From UBA4733 sp036734945 (GTDB lineage: Bacteria > Chloroflexota > UBA4733): a DNA stretch of 64,000 nt. A program made the position numbers and the translations under genes. The stretch covers positions 28,534 through 92,533 of the forward strand of contig DAIMXP010000008.1 of NCBI GenBank assembly GCA_036734945.1, written 5' to 3'. Below are positions 1-8,941 of the stretch, piece by piece. Each line of letters starts with the position of its first letter. Position 1 is the first letter of the stretch. The notes beneath the pieces are model-generated. The model was not told the origin of the DNA, made no database searches, and worked only from the letters and a program-made list of their open reading frames with translations.

Positions 1-2
1 CT

Positions 3-317
3 GTGGGCGATGTCGGATCATCGTCGAGGTTCCGTGCTGGGCGACAGCACCGGAACGAATACCAGGACCCCTTGCCGGGGGTCGATGTGCCCGAGGCGCT
101 GGAGACCAACGCGCCTGCCATGATGCGGCGCTCAGTGCGCTTCGCCGCTGGAGGCACCTTGATGGCCCGATTTGAAGGCGATCCTTTCGACCTCGAAGAG
201 GACGAGCGGCAACTGCTGTTTGCAATCAACGATCAACTCCGCGCTTTTGAACGGCGACGGCTCACCGGTGAACCCCGAACAGAGGAGGAGCAATCACGGC
301 GAGGAGAGACGCCATGA
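3..317 (+). CDS. Hypothetical protein at left window edge (possibly 5' partial)
   Basis: An open frame runs from the window edge to a stop at 317, with a GTG at position 3; the true start may lie outside the window. The product is about 104 residues, charged, with an acidic segment (DPFDLEEDERQLL) near residue 60 and an Arg/Glu-rich tail. I recognise no family. Its stop overlaps the ATG of the next short frame in an ATGA arrangement, which suggests a translationally coupled pair lying just before the BREX genes. It could be the small end of a gene cut by the window. Confidence 0.4.
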   Translation: MGDVGSSSRFRAGRQHRNEYQDPLPGVDVPEALETNAPAMMRRSVRFAAGGTLMARFEGDPFDLEEDERQLLFAINDQLRAFERRRLTGEPRTEEEQSRRGETP

Positions 318-510
318 CCCAACAGCGTGCCCGGACCGACCTGGCGATTGACGTTCGGTGGCTGCACGACGTGCGTGTGCCCGCAGCAGACTATGACCAC
401 AGGATTGGCCGGCCTTCGGCGAAGCCATCGCGCAGGTGCTTGAAGACACAAAGCACGACCACGGCGAGGATGGCGCGGTTGAGGGATTGGGTACGGCGTG
501 GCTGCCTAAA
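314..510 (+). pseudogene. Degraded or frameshifted small gene upstream of pglX-like gene
   Basis: An ATG at 314 overlaps the preceding stop. The frame reads plausibly for about 28 residues (to VRVPAADYD near 400). The protein-like continuation (QDWPAFGEAIAQVLED, about 403-455) then lies in a different frame, consistent with a small indel near position 400. No family is recognised. The reading is tentative, because GC-rich DNA gives protein-like text in several frames. Confidence 0.25.
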
Positions 511-518
511 AGGAGAAA

Positions 519-534
519 CGGCCCCGAAGGGCCG
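519..534. terminator. Strong short hairpin, terminator-like on the minus strand
   Basis: Six-base perfect stem CGGCCC/GGGCCG with a four-base loop. Read on the minus strand the loop is TTCG, an unusually stable tetraloop, and the stem is followed by a T-rich run (TTTCTCCTTTT). On the plus strand it lies between the two small upstream frames and the pglX promoter. There is no T tract on that side, so termination of plus-strand transcripts is less certain. Confidence 0.4.
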
Positions 535-651
535 CAAAACAGGAGCCTTCCAGCTCCAGATCACTGGATTGCCCCTACTGTACCGAGTGTGCCACGACGA
601 GTCAACGTCGCCGGCCCGATCGCCTGTTTTCGCCTGCGGTACCGCACCAAC

Positions 652-680
652 TTGCCAAGTCGGCAAAGGCATGGTATAGA
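652..680 (+). promoter_or_regulatory. Sigma-70 type promoter of the BREX segment
   Basis: TTGCCA at 652-657 and TATAGA at 675-680 are separated by exactly 17 bases, matching the -35 and -10 consensus at five and four of six positions. The start codon of the PglX-like gene is 65 bases further on, preceded by AAGGAG at 735-740. The shortened pglX therefore appears to have its own promoter rather than being only a fragment of a longer frame. Confidence 0.5.
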
Positions 681-744
681 ACAAATGTTTCATTTCCAAA
701 CGGCTGAACCCCGTCAGGTCGTGGGCTAGCCAGCAAGGAGTAGC

Positions 745-2814
745 GTGAGCAAAACGACCTTCTTCCGACTCCTCCAACCCGATGACAAAGGCCATGCGCT
801 CCAAGACGCGATTAGCGCCATGCGCGATGGCAGCCCTACCGACGACACCCATGTCACTGCTCCCAACAGCTTTCGTCAGGTTCCCGGCAGCCCCTTCGCC
901 TATTGGGTGAGCGAATCGATTCGACGCAAGTTTACGGAGCTTCCTCGGTTTGAGGGGAACGGTCGTACCGTCAAGCAGGGACTCGCCACTGCTGATGACT
1001 TCCGCTTCGTCCGAACCTGGTGGGAGGTTGGAACGGTTTGCATCCTCGATAGCGCCAACAACCCACACCGGGATGTCGCAGGAGTGCAGGCTTGGTGTCG
1101 GCAACGTACCTTTGGCGGCAAGCGCTGGGTGCCTTTCGCCAAGGGAGGCGCGTACTCGCCCTACCACGCTGACCTGCATCTAGTTGTGAACTGGGAGCGG
1201 GACGGTCATGAGATATCCTCCTTTGAGCGTGCCTTCATTCGAAATCTCGACTGTTACTTCCGCCCTGGCCTTACCTGGCCACTCAGGAGTCAGCGTGGTC
1301 TAGGTTTTCGTACGTTTCCACAGGGCTGTGTCTTTGGCCATAAAGGGCCGACTGGGTTCGCTCCCATAGAGCAGTTATCCGCGCTGCTCGCACTGACAAA
1401 CTCAACTATCTTCCTTCGATGCGTGTCGCTCCAAATGGCGTTTGGCTCGTACGAGGTTGGCGTGATCCAGCGCACTCCCGTGCCAGAACTAGACAATGAC
1501 GCACGACGGCACCTTGGCACCCTGGCGGACGACTGTGTCGACCTCAAGCGCGCCCTCGACACCGTCAACGAAACTAGCCACGTTTTCACGCTTCCAGCTC
1601 TGCTCCAAGTCCCAGGCGATTCCCTGGCCGGACGCGCCGCCGGCTGGCGGAAGCGCGTCTCGAGTGCCCAGGCGGCGCTTCCACAGCATCAGCAGGAGAT
1701 CGACGACCTCGCCTACCGCCTCTACGGCATCACGGACGAGGATCGCCGCGCCATCGAGGCGTCGCTCCAGCGCGCAACGGAACGTGACGAGCCGGCGGCG
1801 GATGACGATGATGATGTAGGGGAGGACCAGCCCATCACGCCGAGCGCCGATCAACGCGCCCCTGCCGCCGACATCCTCTCCTACGCCGTTGGTTGCGCCT
1901 TCGGTCGCTGGGATGCCCGCGTCGCCACTGATCCCTCCCTTGCCCCCGCGCTCGCCGGTCCGTTCGAGCCCTTGCCGGTCTGCTCACCCGGGACGCTGAT
2001 CGGCCCCGATGGCCTGCCGGCTACCCAGGAGCGGATCGTCAGTCAGGGCTGGCTGCACGCCCGGCTCAATGTCATCACCCTGCCGCCCGAAAGCGCGGTG
2101 GCGTCGCCAACCGTCACGGCTGCGGAATACCCGCTGCCAGTCGCTTGGGACGGCATCCTGGTGGATGACGACGGGCACGAGGCGGATATCGTGCGCCGGG
2201 TCCGCCAGGCGCTCGGGCTGCTGTTCGCGGAGCGCGCGGAGGACTGGGAGCGCGATCTCTGCGCCGCCCTTGGCGTGAAGACGTTGCGCGAGTACTTGCG
2301 CCACCCGAACCTGTTCTTCGCCGAGCACATCGCTCGCTACTCCAAGAGCCGGCGCAAGGCCCCAATCTTCTGGCTGCTTCAGTCCGACAAGCGCAACTAC
2401 GCGCTCTGGCTCTACTGCCACCGCATCGGCAAGGACACGCTGCACCGCGCACTGAACGATTACCTGGCGCCGAAGATTGCACTGGAAGAACGGCGGCTGG
2501 CGGAGGCGACGCAGGCGCAGTCAGCAGCGGAGCGCCGCGGCGATGGCAGGGAAGCGCGGCGGCTACTGAAGGAGCAGGACACGCAGGAGAAGCTAGTGGC
2601 CGAACTGTATCGCTTTCGTGACGCGCTCAAAGCGGTCGCCGATCGCGGCTACGACCCCGAACTTGACGACGGCGTGGTACTCAGCATCGCCCCGCTGCAC
2701 GCGCTCGTCCCCTGGAAGGATGCCGGCGCTTACTGGAAGGAACTGCTGGCCGGCAAGTACCCCTGGTCCAGCGTCAGTAAACAGTTGCGCGCGAAAGGGC
2801 TGGTGCGCGAGTAA
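745..2814 (+). CDS. pglX: BREX PglX, target-recognition and C-terminal half only
   Basis: The 689-residue protein matches the second half of BREX PglX adenine methyltransferases. Near residue 50 it has the PGSPFAYWVS motif that opens the target-recognition region, then WVPFAKGGAY and VVNWERDGHEI. At the C-terminus is the PglX signature with RYSKSRRKAPIFWLL and LWLYCHRI. Full PglX proteins are about 1200 residues, with a SAM-dependent N6-adenine methylase (NPPY motif) before this region; no such domain is here. The frame starts at a GTG with AAGGAG eight bases upstream, and an in-frame TAG at 727 blocks extension. The methylase could be a separate subunit upstream of the window, or the gene could be truncated. 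In BREX, PglX methylates host DNA and is needed for phage exclusion. First of a + strand series with Fic, pglZ and brxL. Confidence 0.85.
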   Translation: MSKTTFFRLLQPDDKGHALQDAISAMRDGSPTDDTHVTAPNSFRQVPGSPFAYWVSESIRRKFTELPRFEGNGRTVKQGLATADDFRFVRTWWEVGTVCILDSANNPHRDVAGVQAWCRQRTFGGKRWVPFAKGGAYSPYHADLHLVVNWERDGHEISSFERAFIRNLDCYFRPGLTWPLRSQRGLGFRTFPQGCVFGHKGPTGFAPIEQLSALLALTNSTIFLRCVSLQMAFGSYEVGVIQRTPVPELDNDARRHLGTLADDCVDLKRALDTVNETSHVFTLPALLQVPGDSLAGRAAGWRKRVSSAQAALPQHQQEIDDLAYRLYGITDEDRRAIEASLQRATERDEPAADDDDDVGEDQPITPSADQRAPAADILSYAVGCAFGRWDARVATDPSLAPALAGPFEPLPVCSPGTLIGPDGLPATQERIVSQGWLHARLNVITLPPESAVASPTVTAAEYPLPVAWDGILVDDDGHEADIVRRVRQALGLLFAERAEDWERDLCAALGVKTLREYLRHPNLFFAEHIARYSKSRRKAPIFWLLQSDKRNYALWLYCHRIGKDTLHRALNDYLAPKIALEERRLAEATQAQSAAERRGDGREARRLLKEQDTQEKLVAELYRFRDALKAVADRGYDPELDDGVVLSIAPLHALVPWKDAGAYWKELLAGKYPWSSVSKQLRAKGLVRE

Positions 2815-2939
2815 GCACACCGGGTGGGACCGCCGTGGCGGCACGGTACCTTGGCTGGCTGGAGGCGCATGTGCCATCGTAGCGTTGAGGCAGGAAGGTG
2901 CCGACGACGCCGCTTGCCTATCGCAGACCGCATCTTGTT

Positions 2940-2969
2940 TTGCAATCGACGCCTGTGGCAAAATAAGAT
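2940..2969 (+). promoter_or_regulatory. Possible internal promoter before the Fic gene
   Basis: The 205-base gap between pglX and the Fic gene carries TTGCAA (2940-2945) and TAAGAT (2964-2969) with an 18-base spacer, each matching consensus at four of six positions. A short palindrome (GCTTATTAAGC, 2984-2994) follows. The gap is the longest inside the BREX series, so separate control of fic, pglZ and brxL is plausible. Confidence 0.3.
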
Positions 2970-3019
2970 TGCCGTGTGCGGGCGCTTATTAAGCCGCACT
3001 GTAATGAGGAGGACGGCGG

Positions 3020-4216
3020 GTGGTTCCAAGTACGCGTGCGGGCCGCTACGTGAAACAACCCACGGGCTACCGGGCGTTCATCCCGTCTCCGTTGCCGCCC
3101 GACCCTCCCATCCGCCTTGACCCACCCGTCCAGTCGCTGCTCTCGCTGGCCGATCAAGCGGTCGGACGGCTGGACGGCGCGACGAACATGCTGCCCAACC
3201 CCGAACTCTTCGTCGCAATGTACGTGCGACAGGAAGCGGTACTCAGTTCCCAGATCGAGGGAACACAGAGCAGTCTCGACGATGTCCTGACCTTCGAGCT
3301 CGGCCCAGGAGGCCGCCCTGTCCCCGGCGACATCGAGGAGGTGGTGAACTACATCCGCGCGATGAACTACGGCCTGACGCGTCTGCAGGACCTCCCGCTT
3401 TCCCTGCGCTTGATCCGCGAGATCCATGCCCAGTTGCTTCAGGGTGTGCGCGGCGCAGAGAAGCAGCCGGGCGAGTTCCGGATCAGCCAGAACTGGATCG
3501 GCGCCGGTCGTGTTCCGCTGGAGCGGGCAACCTTCGTCCCCCCACCGGTCACGGAGATGTGGCAGGCGCTGGATAACTTCGAGCGGTTCTTGCACGCCGA
3601 CGACGACATCCCCGTGCTCGTCCGCTGCGCCCTGGCTCACGCCCAATTTGAGACGATCCATCCCTTCGCTGACGGCAACGGCCGCGTCGGCCGCCTGCTC
3701 ATCACCTTCCTGCTCTGCCACCGCCGCGTCATGCAACGGCCGCTGCTCTATCTCAGCCTCTACTTGATGCGCCACAGATTGGAGTACTATGATCGCTTGA
3801 TGGCGATGCGGGAGCAAGGGGACTGGGAGGGCTGGTTGCGCTTTTTTCTGCAAGGTGTCGCCGAAACTGCCGAGGAGGCGACGCGCAAAGCGCACGCCAT
3901 TGTACGGCTGCGCGAGGACCATCGCGCCCTGCTGCAGCATCAGGGCCAGGCGGTCGCCGGGCTGCGGGCGCTGGACCTGCTCTTCCAGCAGCCACTCGTC
4001 AATGTGACGTATGTGCGGGACCACCTCGGCGTCGCCTACGTGACCGCCAACAAGATTGTCGAGCAGTTCCGCACGCTGGGTCTGCTCGAGGAGATTACCG
4101 GCGGCCAGCGCTTCAGAATCTACAGGTACACGCCGTACACGGCGCTGTTCGACGAGCAGCCGGCGGAGCTGCCGACAACGGTGGTGCAAACGACCGAGGG
4201 CGGCGTGGCATTTTGA
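3020..4216 (+). CDS. Fic family protein (Fic/DOC with built-in inhibitory motif)
   Basis: The 398-residue protein has the Fic core motif HPFADGNGRVGR at about residues 214-225, which in this family transfers AMP or another nucleotide to target proteins. An N-terminal inhibitory helix is visible as SSQIEG near residues 76-81, matching [S/T]xxxE[G/N]. The enzyme should therefore be self-inhibited (class II Fic). The C-terminal 100 residues look like a winged helix, usual in this subfamily. The GTG start follows a GAGGAGG site. It sits between pglX and pglZ, where core BREX sets have no gene, so it may be a BREX accessory, regulator or toxin-like back-up. The linkage is seen; the function is inference. 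Confidence 0.85.
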   Translation: MVPSTRAGRYVKQPTGYRAFIPSPLPPDPPIRLDPPVQSLLSLADQAVGRLDGATNMLPNPELFVAMYVRQEAVLSSQIEGTQSSLDDVLTFELGPGGRPVPGDIEEVVNYIRAMNYGLTRLQDLPLSLRLIREIHAQLLQGVRGAEKQPGEFRISQNWIGAGRVPLERATFVPPPVTEMWQALDNFERFLHADDDIPVLVRCALAHAQFETIHPFADGNGRVGRLLITFLLCHRRVMQRPLLYLSLYLMRHRLEYYDRLMAMREQGDWEGWLRFFLQGVAETAEEATRKAHAIVRLREDHRALLQHQGQAVAGLRALDLLFQQPLVNVTYVRDHLGVAYVTANKIVEQFRTLGLLEEITGGQRFRIYRYTPYTALFDEQPAELPTTVVQTTEGGVAF

Positions 4217-4270
4217 CGCCTTCGGCCCATCACTCCATGCGCCGCTCCTGTCCAAATCTGAGGGGAGGGC

Positions 4271-6820
4271 ATGCGCCCATTGAGTGAGCGACCAACGAAG
4301 AGTCCGATTCGCGCGCTCCTGCAAACCCGCCTCCAGCGCCTCCTTCGGGAGCGCGGCGTGATCGTCTGGTACGACGACGCGGGTGCTTTCCGCCGGGTAC
4401 TGGACGACCTCGACCTGGGCGATGCGACGCGCCGCTACGTCTACACCGGCTCCTACTACGCCCTGCGAGCCGCCGTCGAGCCGGCATTCGCCGCGCTGCC
4501 CGGGCCGGCGCAGTCGCCGCTGCTCGTCTACGTCCCAACATCCCCGCTCGACCGGCGAGAGGACGTGCTGCGTGAAGTTGCAGCGGCGGGCGCGGTGTTC
4601 GACGAACCGCTGGCCTCGCTGGCCCGGCCGGCGTTGCGCGAGGCGGGCGTTCCGGCGACGACGATCGAGGAGTGGCTGGCACGTCCGAACCTGACCCTGG
4701 AAGATCTGGAGCAACTGGCGACCGCTGGGACTGAACGCGATGCGGCCATCGCCCTGCTGTTCGGCACGACCGACCCGATTGAGGTAGGGGTAAAGCTCCT
4801 CACCGACGACACAATGCCCATGCGGATCAGCGAGCGTACCGCCCTCGCTGATGTTCGTCGCTTCCTGCGGGAGCGTTTCGGCTTCGCGGCAGGTGCCAGC
4901 GACGTCATCACCTGCCGCGCTACCTTCCTGCGTTACGTCCTGTTGAGCGAGTTTGTCGCTGCACTGCGTGGCGACCCACCACCGGAACTAGAGCGAGTAC
5001 CGCGAGCGACCGAGGTGGAGGCGGCAGGCCGCTGCCAGGCGGTGGCCGCCCGGTTACGCGACAGCGAACGGTTCGCCGACTTCTATGTACAGGCAGCAAC
5101 CGGCGTCGAGCGCCAGCTCAGCCTCGGCCAGCTCGGTCTGGCTGCGGATACGCTGGGCGATGCCGAGACTTTCCCTTTCCAGGAGCAACTGCTCCTGGAC
5201 GCGCTCGCCGGGATGGTGGAAGCCGACGACCTCGCTGCAGCGCAGCAGAGCGTCGCCCAGCACCGCCGCAGCTTCTGGGCTCGCGCTTCACCACGCCGGC
5301 AGGTGCAGTGGCAGGTATCCGCCCTGGTCCTCGATCTCATCGCTGCCGCCGGACAGGTCAAGCGGGAGATATCGTCGGCGGCGTTGAATCCCGCGACGCT
5401 GGTCCAACGCTACGCCGGTAGCGAAAAGTCGCCCGGCTGGCAACGGCTGGACCGGCTGCAGCGAGAGCTGGAGTCGCTCGTTGCCGGGATGGAGGAGGAC
5501 GTCAACCTGCCCAACCTGCTGCGGCGCGCCCGCCTCACCTACCACGAGGCCGCCGCTGCGCTGGCCGATCGTTTCCTGGAGGCCATCCGGCAGCACGACT
5601 TCCAGTTCCCAGGCCTAGCCGCCCAGACCGATACCTTTACTCGCTACGTCGCGCCTCGCCTGGCACTGGGTAAGGTCGCCTACGTCCTGGTTGACGCCCT
5701 GCGCTACGAGATGGCGGCTGCCCTGGTCGAGATGCCGCCTGCCGCTGTGCAGTCCTGTACGCTGACGCCGGCGATCGCTGTCGTTCCTTCGATCACTGTC
5801 CTGGGCATGGCCGCCCTCCTGCCCGGCGCAGAGGGCGGCATCGGGATCGTTGTCAAAGGGCCGAAGGCAGTCGCGGCCCAGCTTGGGGCGGAAGTGCTGG
5901 CAGGCAACGCCGACCGCCTGCGCTACCTTCGCGCCCGGCTGGCGGAACCGGTGCTCGACATCACGCTGGGCGACCTGATTGCCGGAAGGATAGGGGCGGA
6001 GGCGCTCGCCGCGGCGCAACTCTGCCTGGTGCGCTCGCAGGAACTCGATCAAACCGGCGAGAACGTTGCATCGTCCATGGCCGCCGCCGCCATCAGCCCA
6101 CTGCTGCCCCAGCTCAAACGGGCGCTGTCCCGCCTGGCTCAGCACGGCTTCGGTGAGGTGGTCATCGCTGCCGATCACGGCTTCCTCCTCCTGCACGATC
6201 TGCCGGACGCCCAGAAGGTGGACCCGCCGTTGGGCGAGGAGGTCGTGTCCCACCGACGCTGCTGGATTGGCCGTGGCGCGTCGACCGCGGATGCCTTCGT
6301 GCGCTTCCGCGCGGCCGATCTTGGCATGGGGGGCGACCTGGAGCTCGCCTTCCCGCGCGGCATCGCCGCCTTCAGGGCGACCGGCGGCGAGTACATGCAC
6401 GGCGGCCTCTCCCCGCAGGAGTTGATTATCCCGGTTGTCACGCTATCGCTCCAGACGGCAGCGGACCGCACGCGCCGGCGCGTCGATTTGCTGCCCATCG
6501 GCCGCGTCACCAACCAGATGTTCTACGTGCGCCTGCGTTGGGAGACCGGCATGTTTGAGACGGCGGAGCGTCTGCGCGTGCATATTGCCGTCTCACCAGA
6601 GAAGCTCAAAGGGCGCATTCTGCTGGCCAGCGAGGGCCATGTGCCGGGTACGGACGAGGTCGCCCTCTCGCCTGGCGTGGACACGACGGTCACCCTCCAG
6701 TTGCAGGCGCCAACCGGCAGCGGCACGTTGGACGTGAAAGTGCTCGACGCCGACACCGGCCGCACATTGGCCTCCCAGAAGGACGTGGAGTACACGATTA
6801 CCCATAGCCTGCTATTCTGA
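4271..6820 (+). CDS. pglZ: BREX phosphatase-fold protein PglZ
   Basis: The 849-residue protein carries the PglZ domain of the alkaline-phosphatase superfamily. The first metal-binding segment is YVLVDALRYEMAAAL at about residues 471-485; the second is VVIAADHGFLLLHD near residue 632, where the Asp-His pair would bind metal. An all-helical N-terminal 450 residues and a beta-rich C-terminal tail fit BREX PglZ proteins of this length. PglZ is a core BREX component of still uncertain biochemical role. It starts 54 bases after the Fic gene, without overlap, and is followed by brxL after 40 bases, consistent with co-transcription. Confidence 0.92.
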   Translation: MRPLSERPTKSPIRALLQTRLQRLLRERGVIVWYDDAGAFRRVLDDLDLGDATRRYVYTGSYYALRAAVEPAFAALPGPAQSPLLVYVPTSPLDRREDVLREVAAAGAVFDEPLASLARPALREAGVPATTIEEWLARPNLTLEDLEQLATAGTERDAAIALLFGTTDPIEVGVKLLTDDTMPMRISERTALADVRRFLRERFGFAAGASDVITCRATFLRYVLLSEFVAALRGDPPPELERVPRATEVEAAGRCQAVAARLRDSERFADFYVQAATGVERQLSLGQLGLAADTLGDAETFPFQEQLLLDALAGMVEADDLAAAQQSVAQHRRSFWARASPRRQVQWQVSALVLDLIAAAGQVKREISSAALNPATLVQRYAGSEKSPGWQRLDRLQRELESLVAGMEEDVNLPNLLRRARLTYHEAAAALADRFLEAIRQHDFQFPGLAAQTDTFTRYVAPRLALGKVAYVLVDALRYEMAAALVEMPPAAVQSCTLTPAIAVVPSITVLGMAALLPGAEGGIGIVVKGPKAVAAQLGAEVLAGNADRLRYLRARLAEPVLDITLGDLIAGRIGAEALAAAQLCLVRSQELDQTGENVASSMAAAAISPLLPQLKRALSRLAQHGFGEVVIAADHGFLLLHDLPDAQKVDPPLGEEVVSHRRCWIGRGASTADAFVRFRAADLGMGGDLELAFPRGIAAFRATGGEYMHGGLSPQELIIPVVTLSLQTAADRTRRRVDLLPIGRVTNQMFYVRLRWETGMFETAERLRVHIAVSPEKLKGRILLASEGHVPGTDEVALSPGVDTTVTLQLQAPTGSGTLDVKVLDADTGRTLASQKDVEYTITHSLLF

Positions 6821-6860
6821 ACGTCTGCCGGAACGCCTGTCTGGAGTGAGGGGATGCGCT

Positions 6861-8912
6861 ATGGCCGTCGACGTTCACCCTGGTGACCTCGACCAGAAGG
6901 TCAATGCCGCCTTCGCCGGCAAGGTCGTGCGCAAAGACCTGGTGCGCAAAGTCAAGGTCGGCGCCAACGTGCCCGTCTACGTGCTGGAGTACCTGCTCGG
7001 CACCTACTGTGCCACGGACGACCCGGCGATGATCGAGGTCGGCCTGCGCGTGGTCAACGATACCCTGGCCGAACACTACGTGCGACCCGACGAGGCAGCC
7101 AAGGCTCAATCGCGTGTGCGCGAGCGCGGCGAGTACAGCTTCATCGACAAGGTCAAGGTGCGGCTGATCGCCAGTGAGGACAAGTACTGGGCGGAACTGG
7201 CCAATTTCGGCGAGCGCTACGTCCACGTACCCGAGCCACTGGTCAGTCAGTACGAGCGGCTGCTGGAGGGTGGCGTGTGGGCACAACTGCGCATGCGCTA
7301 CGAGTTTGACGACACACAGACTGGCCGGCGCAGCCCCTTCTACATTACCGATTTCAAGCCGATCCAACTCGCCAGCTTCGACCTGGCCGAGTACCGGAAT
7401 GGTCGCGCCGGGTTCACGACCGACGAGTGGATCGACCTGCTCGTCCGCAGCATCGGCCTGGAGCCGTCCCACTTCGACCACCGGCTGAAGCTGCTCCTGC
7501 TCTCCCGGCTGATCCCCATGGTGGAGCGCAACTACAACTTCATCGAGCTAGGGCCGCGTGGCACCGGCAAGAGCTTCGTCTACCGCGAGATCTCGCCCTA
7601 CGCCATCCTCATCTCCGGCGGCAAGACGACCGTCGCCAACCTCTTCTACAACATGGGCAGCGGCCGGCTGGGGCTCGTCGGCCATTGGGATGTTGTTGCC
7701 TTCGACGAGGTTGTCGGCATCCAGTTCGACGACCGCACGGCCTTACAAATCCTCAAGGACTACATGGAGTCCGGCTCCTTCAGCCGGGGCCGCGAGGAAA
7801 TCGTCGCCGACGCCTCCATGGTCTTTCTGGGTAATATCAACCAGCCGGTGGAGTCGCTGGTGCGCTCCAGCCACCTCTTTCAGCCGCTGCCCGAAGCCAT
7901 GCAGGACATGGCCTTGATCGACCGCTTCCACTTCTACCTGCCCGGCTGGGAGACGCCGAAGATGGCCATGGAGTTCTTTACCGACCGTTATGGCTTCGTG
8001 GTGGACTACCTGGCCGAGGCAATGCGCGAACTGCGCCGGCAGAACTATACCGAGGCGATCGACCGGCACTTCAGCCTGGGGTCGCACCTCAACGCCCGTG
8101 ATGCCAAGGCCGTGCGTAAGACCGTTGCCGGCTTCATCAAGCTGCTGCACCCCGACCTGCGTCACACCAAAGAGGAGCTGGCCGAGTACCTGGAACTGGC
8201 CCTGGAAGGTCGGCGGCGCGTCAAAGAGCAGCTCAAAAAGATGGGGGCCTTCGAGTACGCCCAGACCAGCTTCTCCTACCTCGACCACGACACGATGGAG
8301 GAACGGTTCGTCGGCGTCCCGGAGCAGGGCGGTCGCGAGTTGATCTCCCCCGACCCGCTTGCCCCCGGCAGCGTCTACACGGCATCCGTGGACAACGACG
8401 GTCGCGTCGGGCTGTTCCGCATCGAGGTCGGCAGTACCGCCGGCCAGGGGCGTCTCCGCGCTGCCGGCGGCCTCGACCACGCCATGCGGGAGGCGGCGGG
8501 CCGCGCCTTCGCCTACCTGCAGTCCAGACAGGTCGCTTTGGGCGTGGCGCGCGAGGCAGAGTCCACCGACCTCCACGTCCAAGCCATCGACTTGCTCAAT
8601 AGCCGGGTGCCGGCCGAAGCCGGCGTGGCCTTCTTCGTGGCGCTGCTCTCGGCGCTGCGCAACACGCCGGTTCAGCCCGGCCTGCTCATCCTGGGCGACA
8701 TGACCATCCAGGGCAACCTCAAGGGTATGCGCTCGCTGACCGAGGCGCTGCAACTCGGCATGGAGAACGGCGCCCGCCGCGCCCTAACCCCGATTGAGAA
8801 TCGCCGCCACCTCATGGACGTCGCCCCGGACGTGCTCGAACGTGTCGACACCTCCTTCTACGCCGATCCGCAACAGGCCGCGGCTAAGGCGATGGGGGTG
8901 GGCTACCAGTAG
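6861..8912 (+). CDS. brxL: BREX Lon-like AAA+ protein BrxL
   Basis: The protein is about 683 residues and matches BrxL: N-terminal DNA-binding-type region, AAA+ module with Walker A GPRGTGKS at about residues 231-238 and a Walker B-like VVAFDEVVG, then a C-terminal Lon-protease-like domain. I chose ATG 6861 because GAGGGG lies seven bases upstream; a GTG at 6846 would add five residues. In active Lon the catalytic serine sits in PSAG; the matching place here reads VPAEAGVAFF (near residue 583), so the serine appears absent. BrxL acts in phage exclusion as a ring-forming ATPase on DNA, so loss of peptidase chemistry need not inactivate it. Confidence 0.92.
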   Translation: MAVDVHPGDLDQKVNAAFAGKVVRKDLVRKVKVGANVPVYVLEYLLGTYCATDDPAMIEVGLRVVNDTLAEHYVRPDEAAKAQSRVRERGEYSFIDKVKVRLIASEDKYWAELANFGERYVHVPEPLVSQYERLLEGGVWAQLRMRYEFDDTQTGRRSPFYITDFKPIQLASFDLAEYRNGRAGFTTDEWIDLLVRSIGLEPSHFDHRLKLLLLSRLIPMVERNYNFIELGPRGTGKSFVYREISPYAILISGGKTTVANLFYNMGSGRLGLVGHWDVVAFDEVVGIQFDDRTALQILKDYMESGSFSRGREEIVADASMVFLGNINQPVESLVRSSHLFQPLPEAMQDMALIDRFHFYLPGWETPKMAMEFFTDRYGFVVDYLAEAMRELRRQNYTEAIDRHFSLGSHLNARDAKAVRKTVAGFIKLLHPDLRHTKEELAEYLELALEGRRRVKEQLKKMGAFEYAQTSFSYLDHDTMEERFVGVPEQGGRELISPDPLAPGSVYTASVDNDGRVGLFRIEVGSTAGQGRLRAAGGLDHAMREAAGRAFAYLQSRQVALGVAREAESTDLHVQAIDLLNSRVPAEAGVAFFVALLSALRNTPVQPGLLILGDMTIQGNLKGMRSLTEALQLGMENGARRALTPIENRRHLMDVAPDVLERVDTSFYADPQQAAAKAMGVGYQ

Positions 8913-8941
8913 AATCTTCGGGCAACGACAGGAGCGATTCG

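Noticed and set aside
2918..4714. A 598-codon open frame on the minus strand
   Set aside because: It lies opposite the Fic and PglZ genes, is Arg/Gln-rich with no motif, and the plus-strand genes have clear domains and ribosome sites. Long opposite frames are expected in GC-rich DNA.
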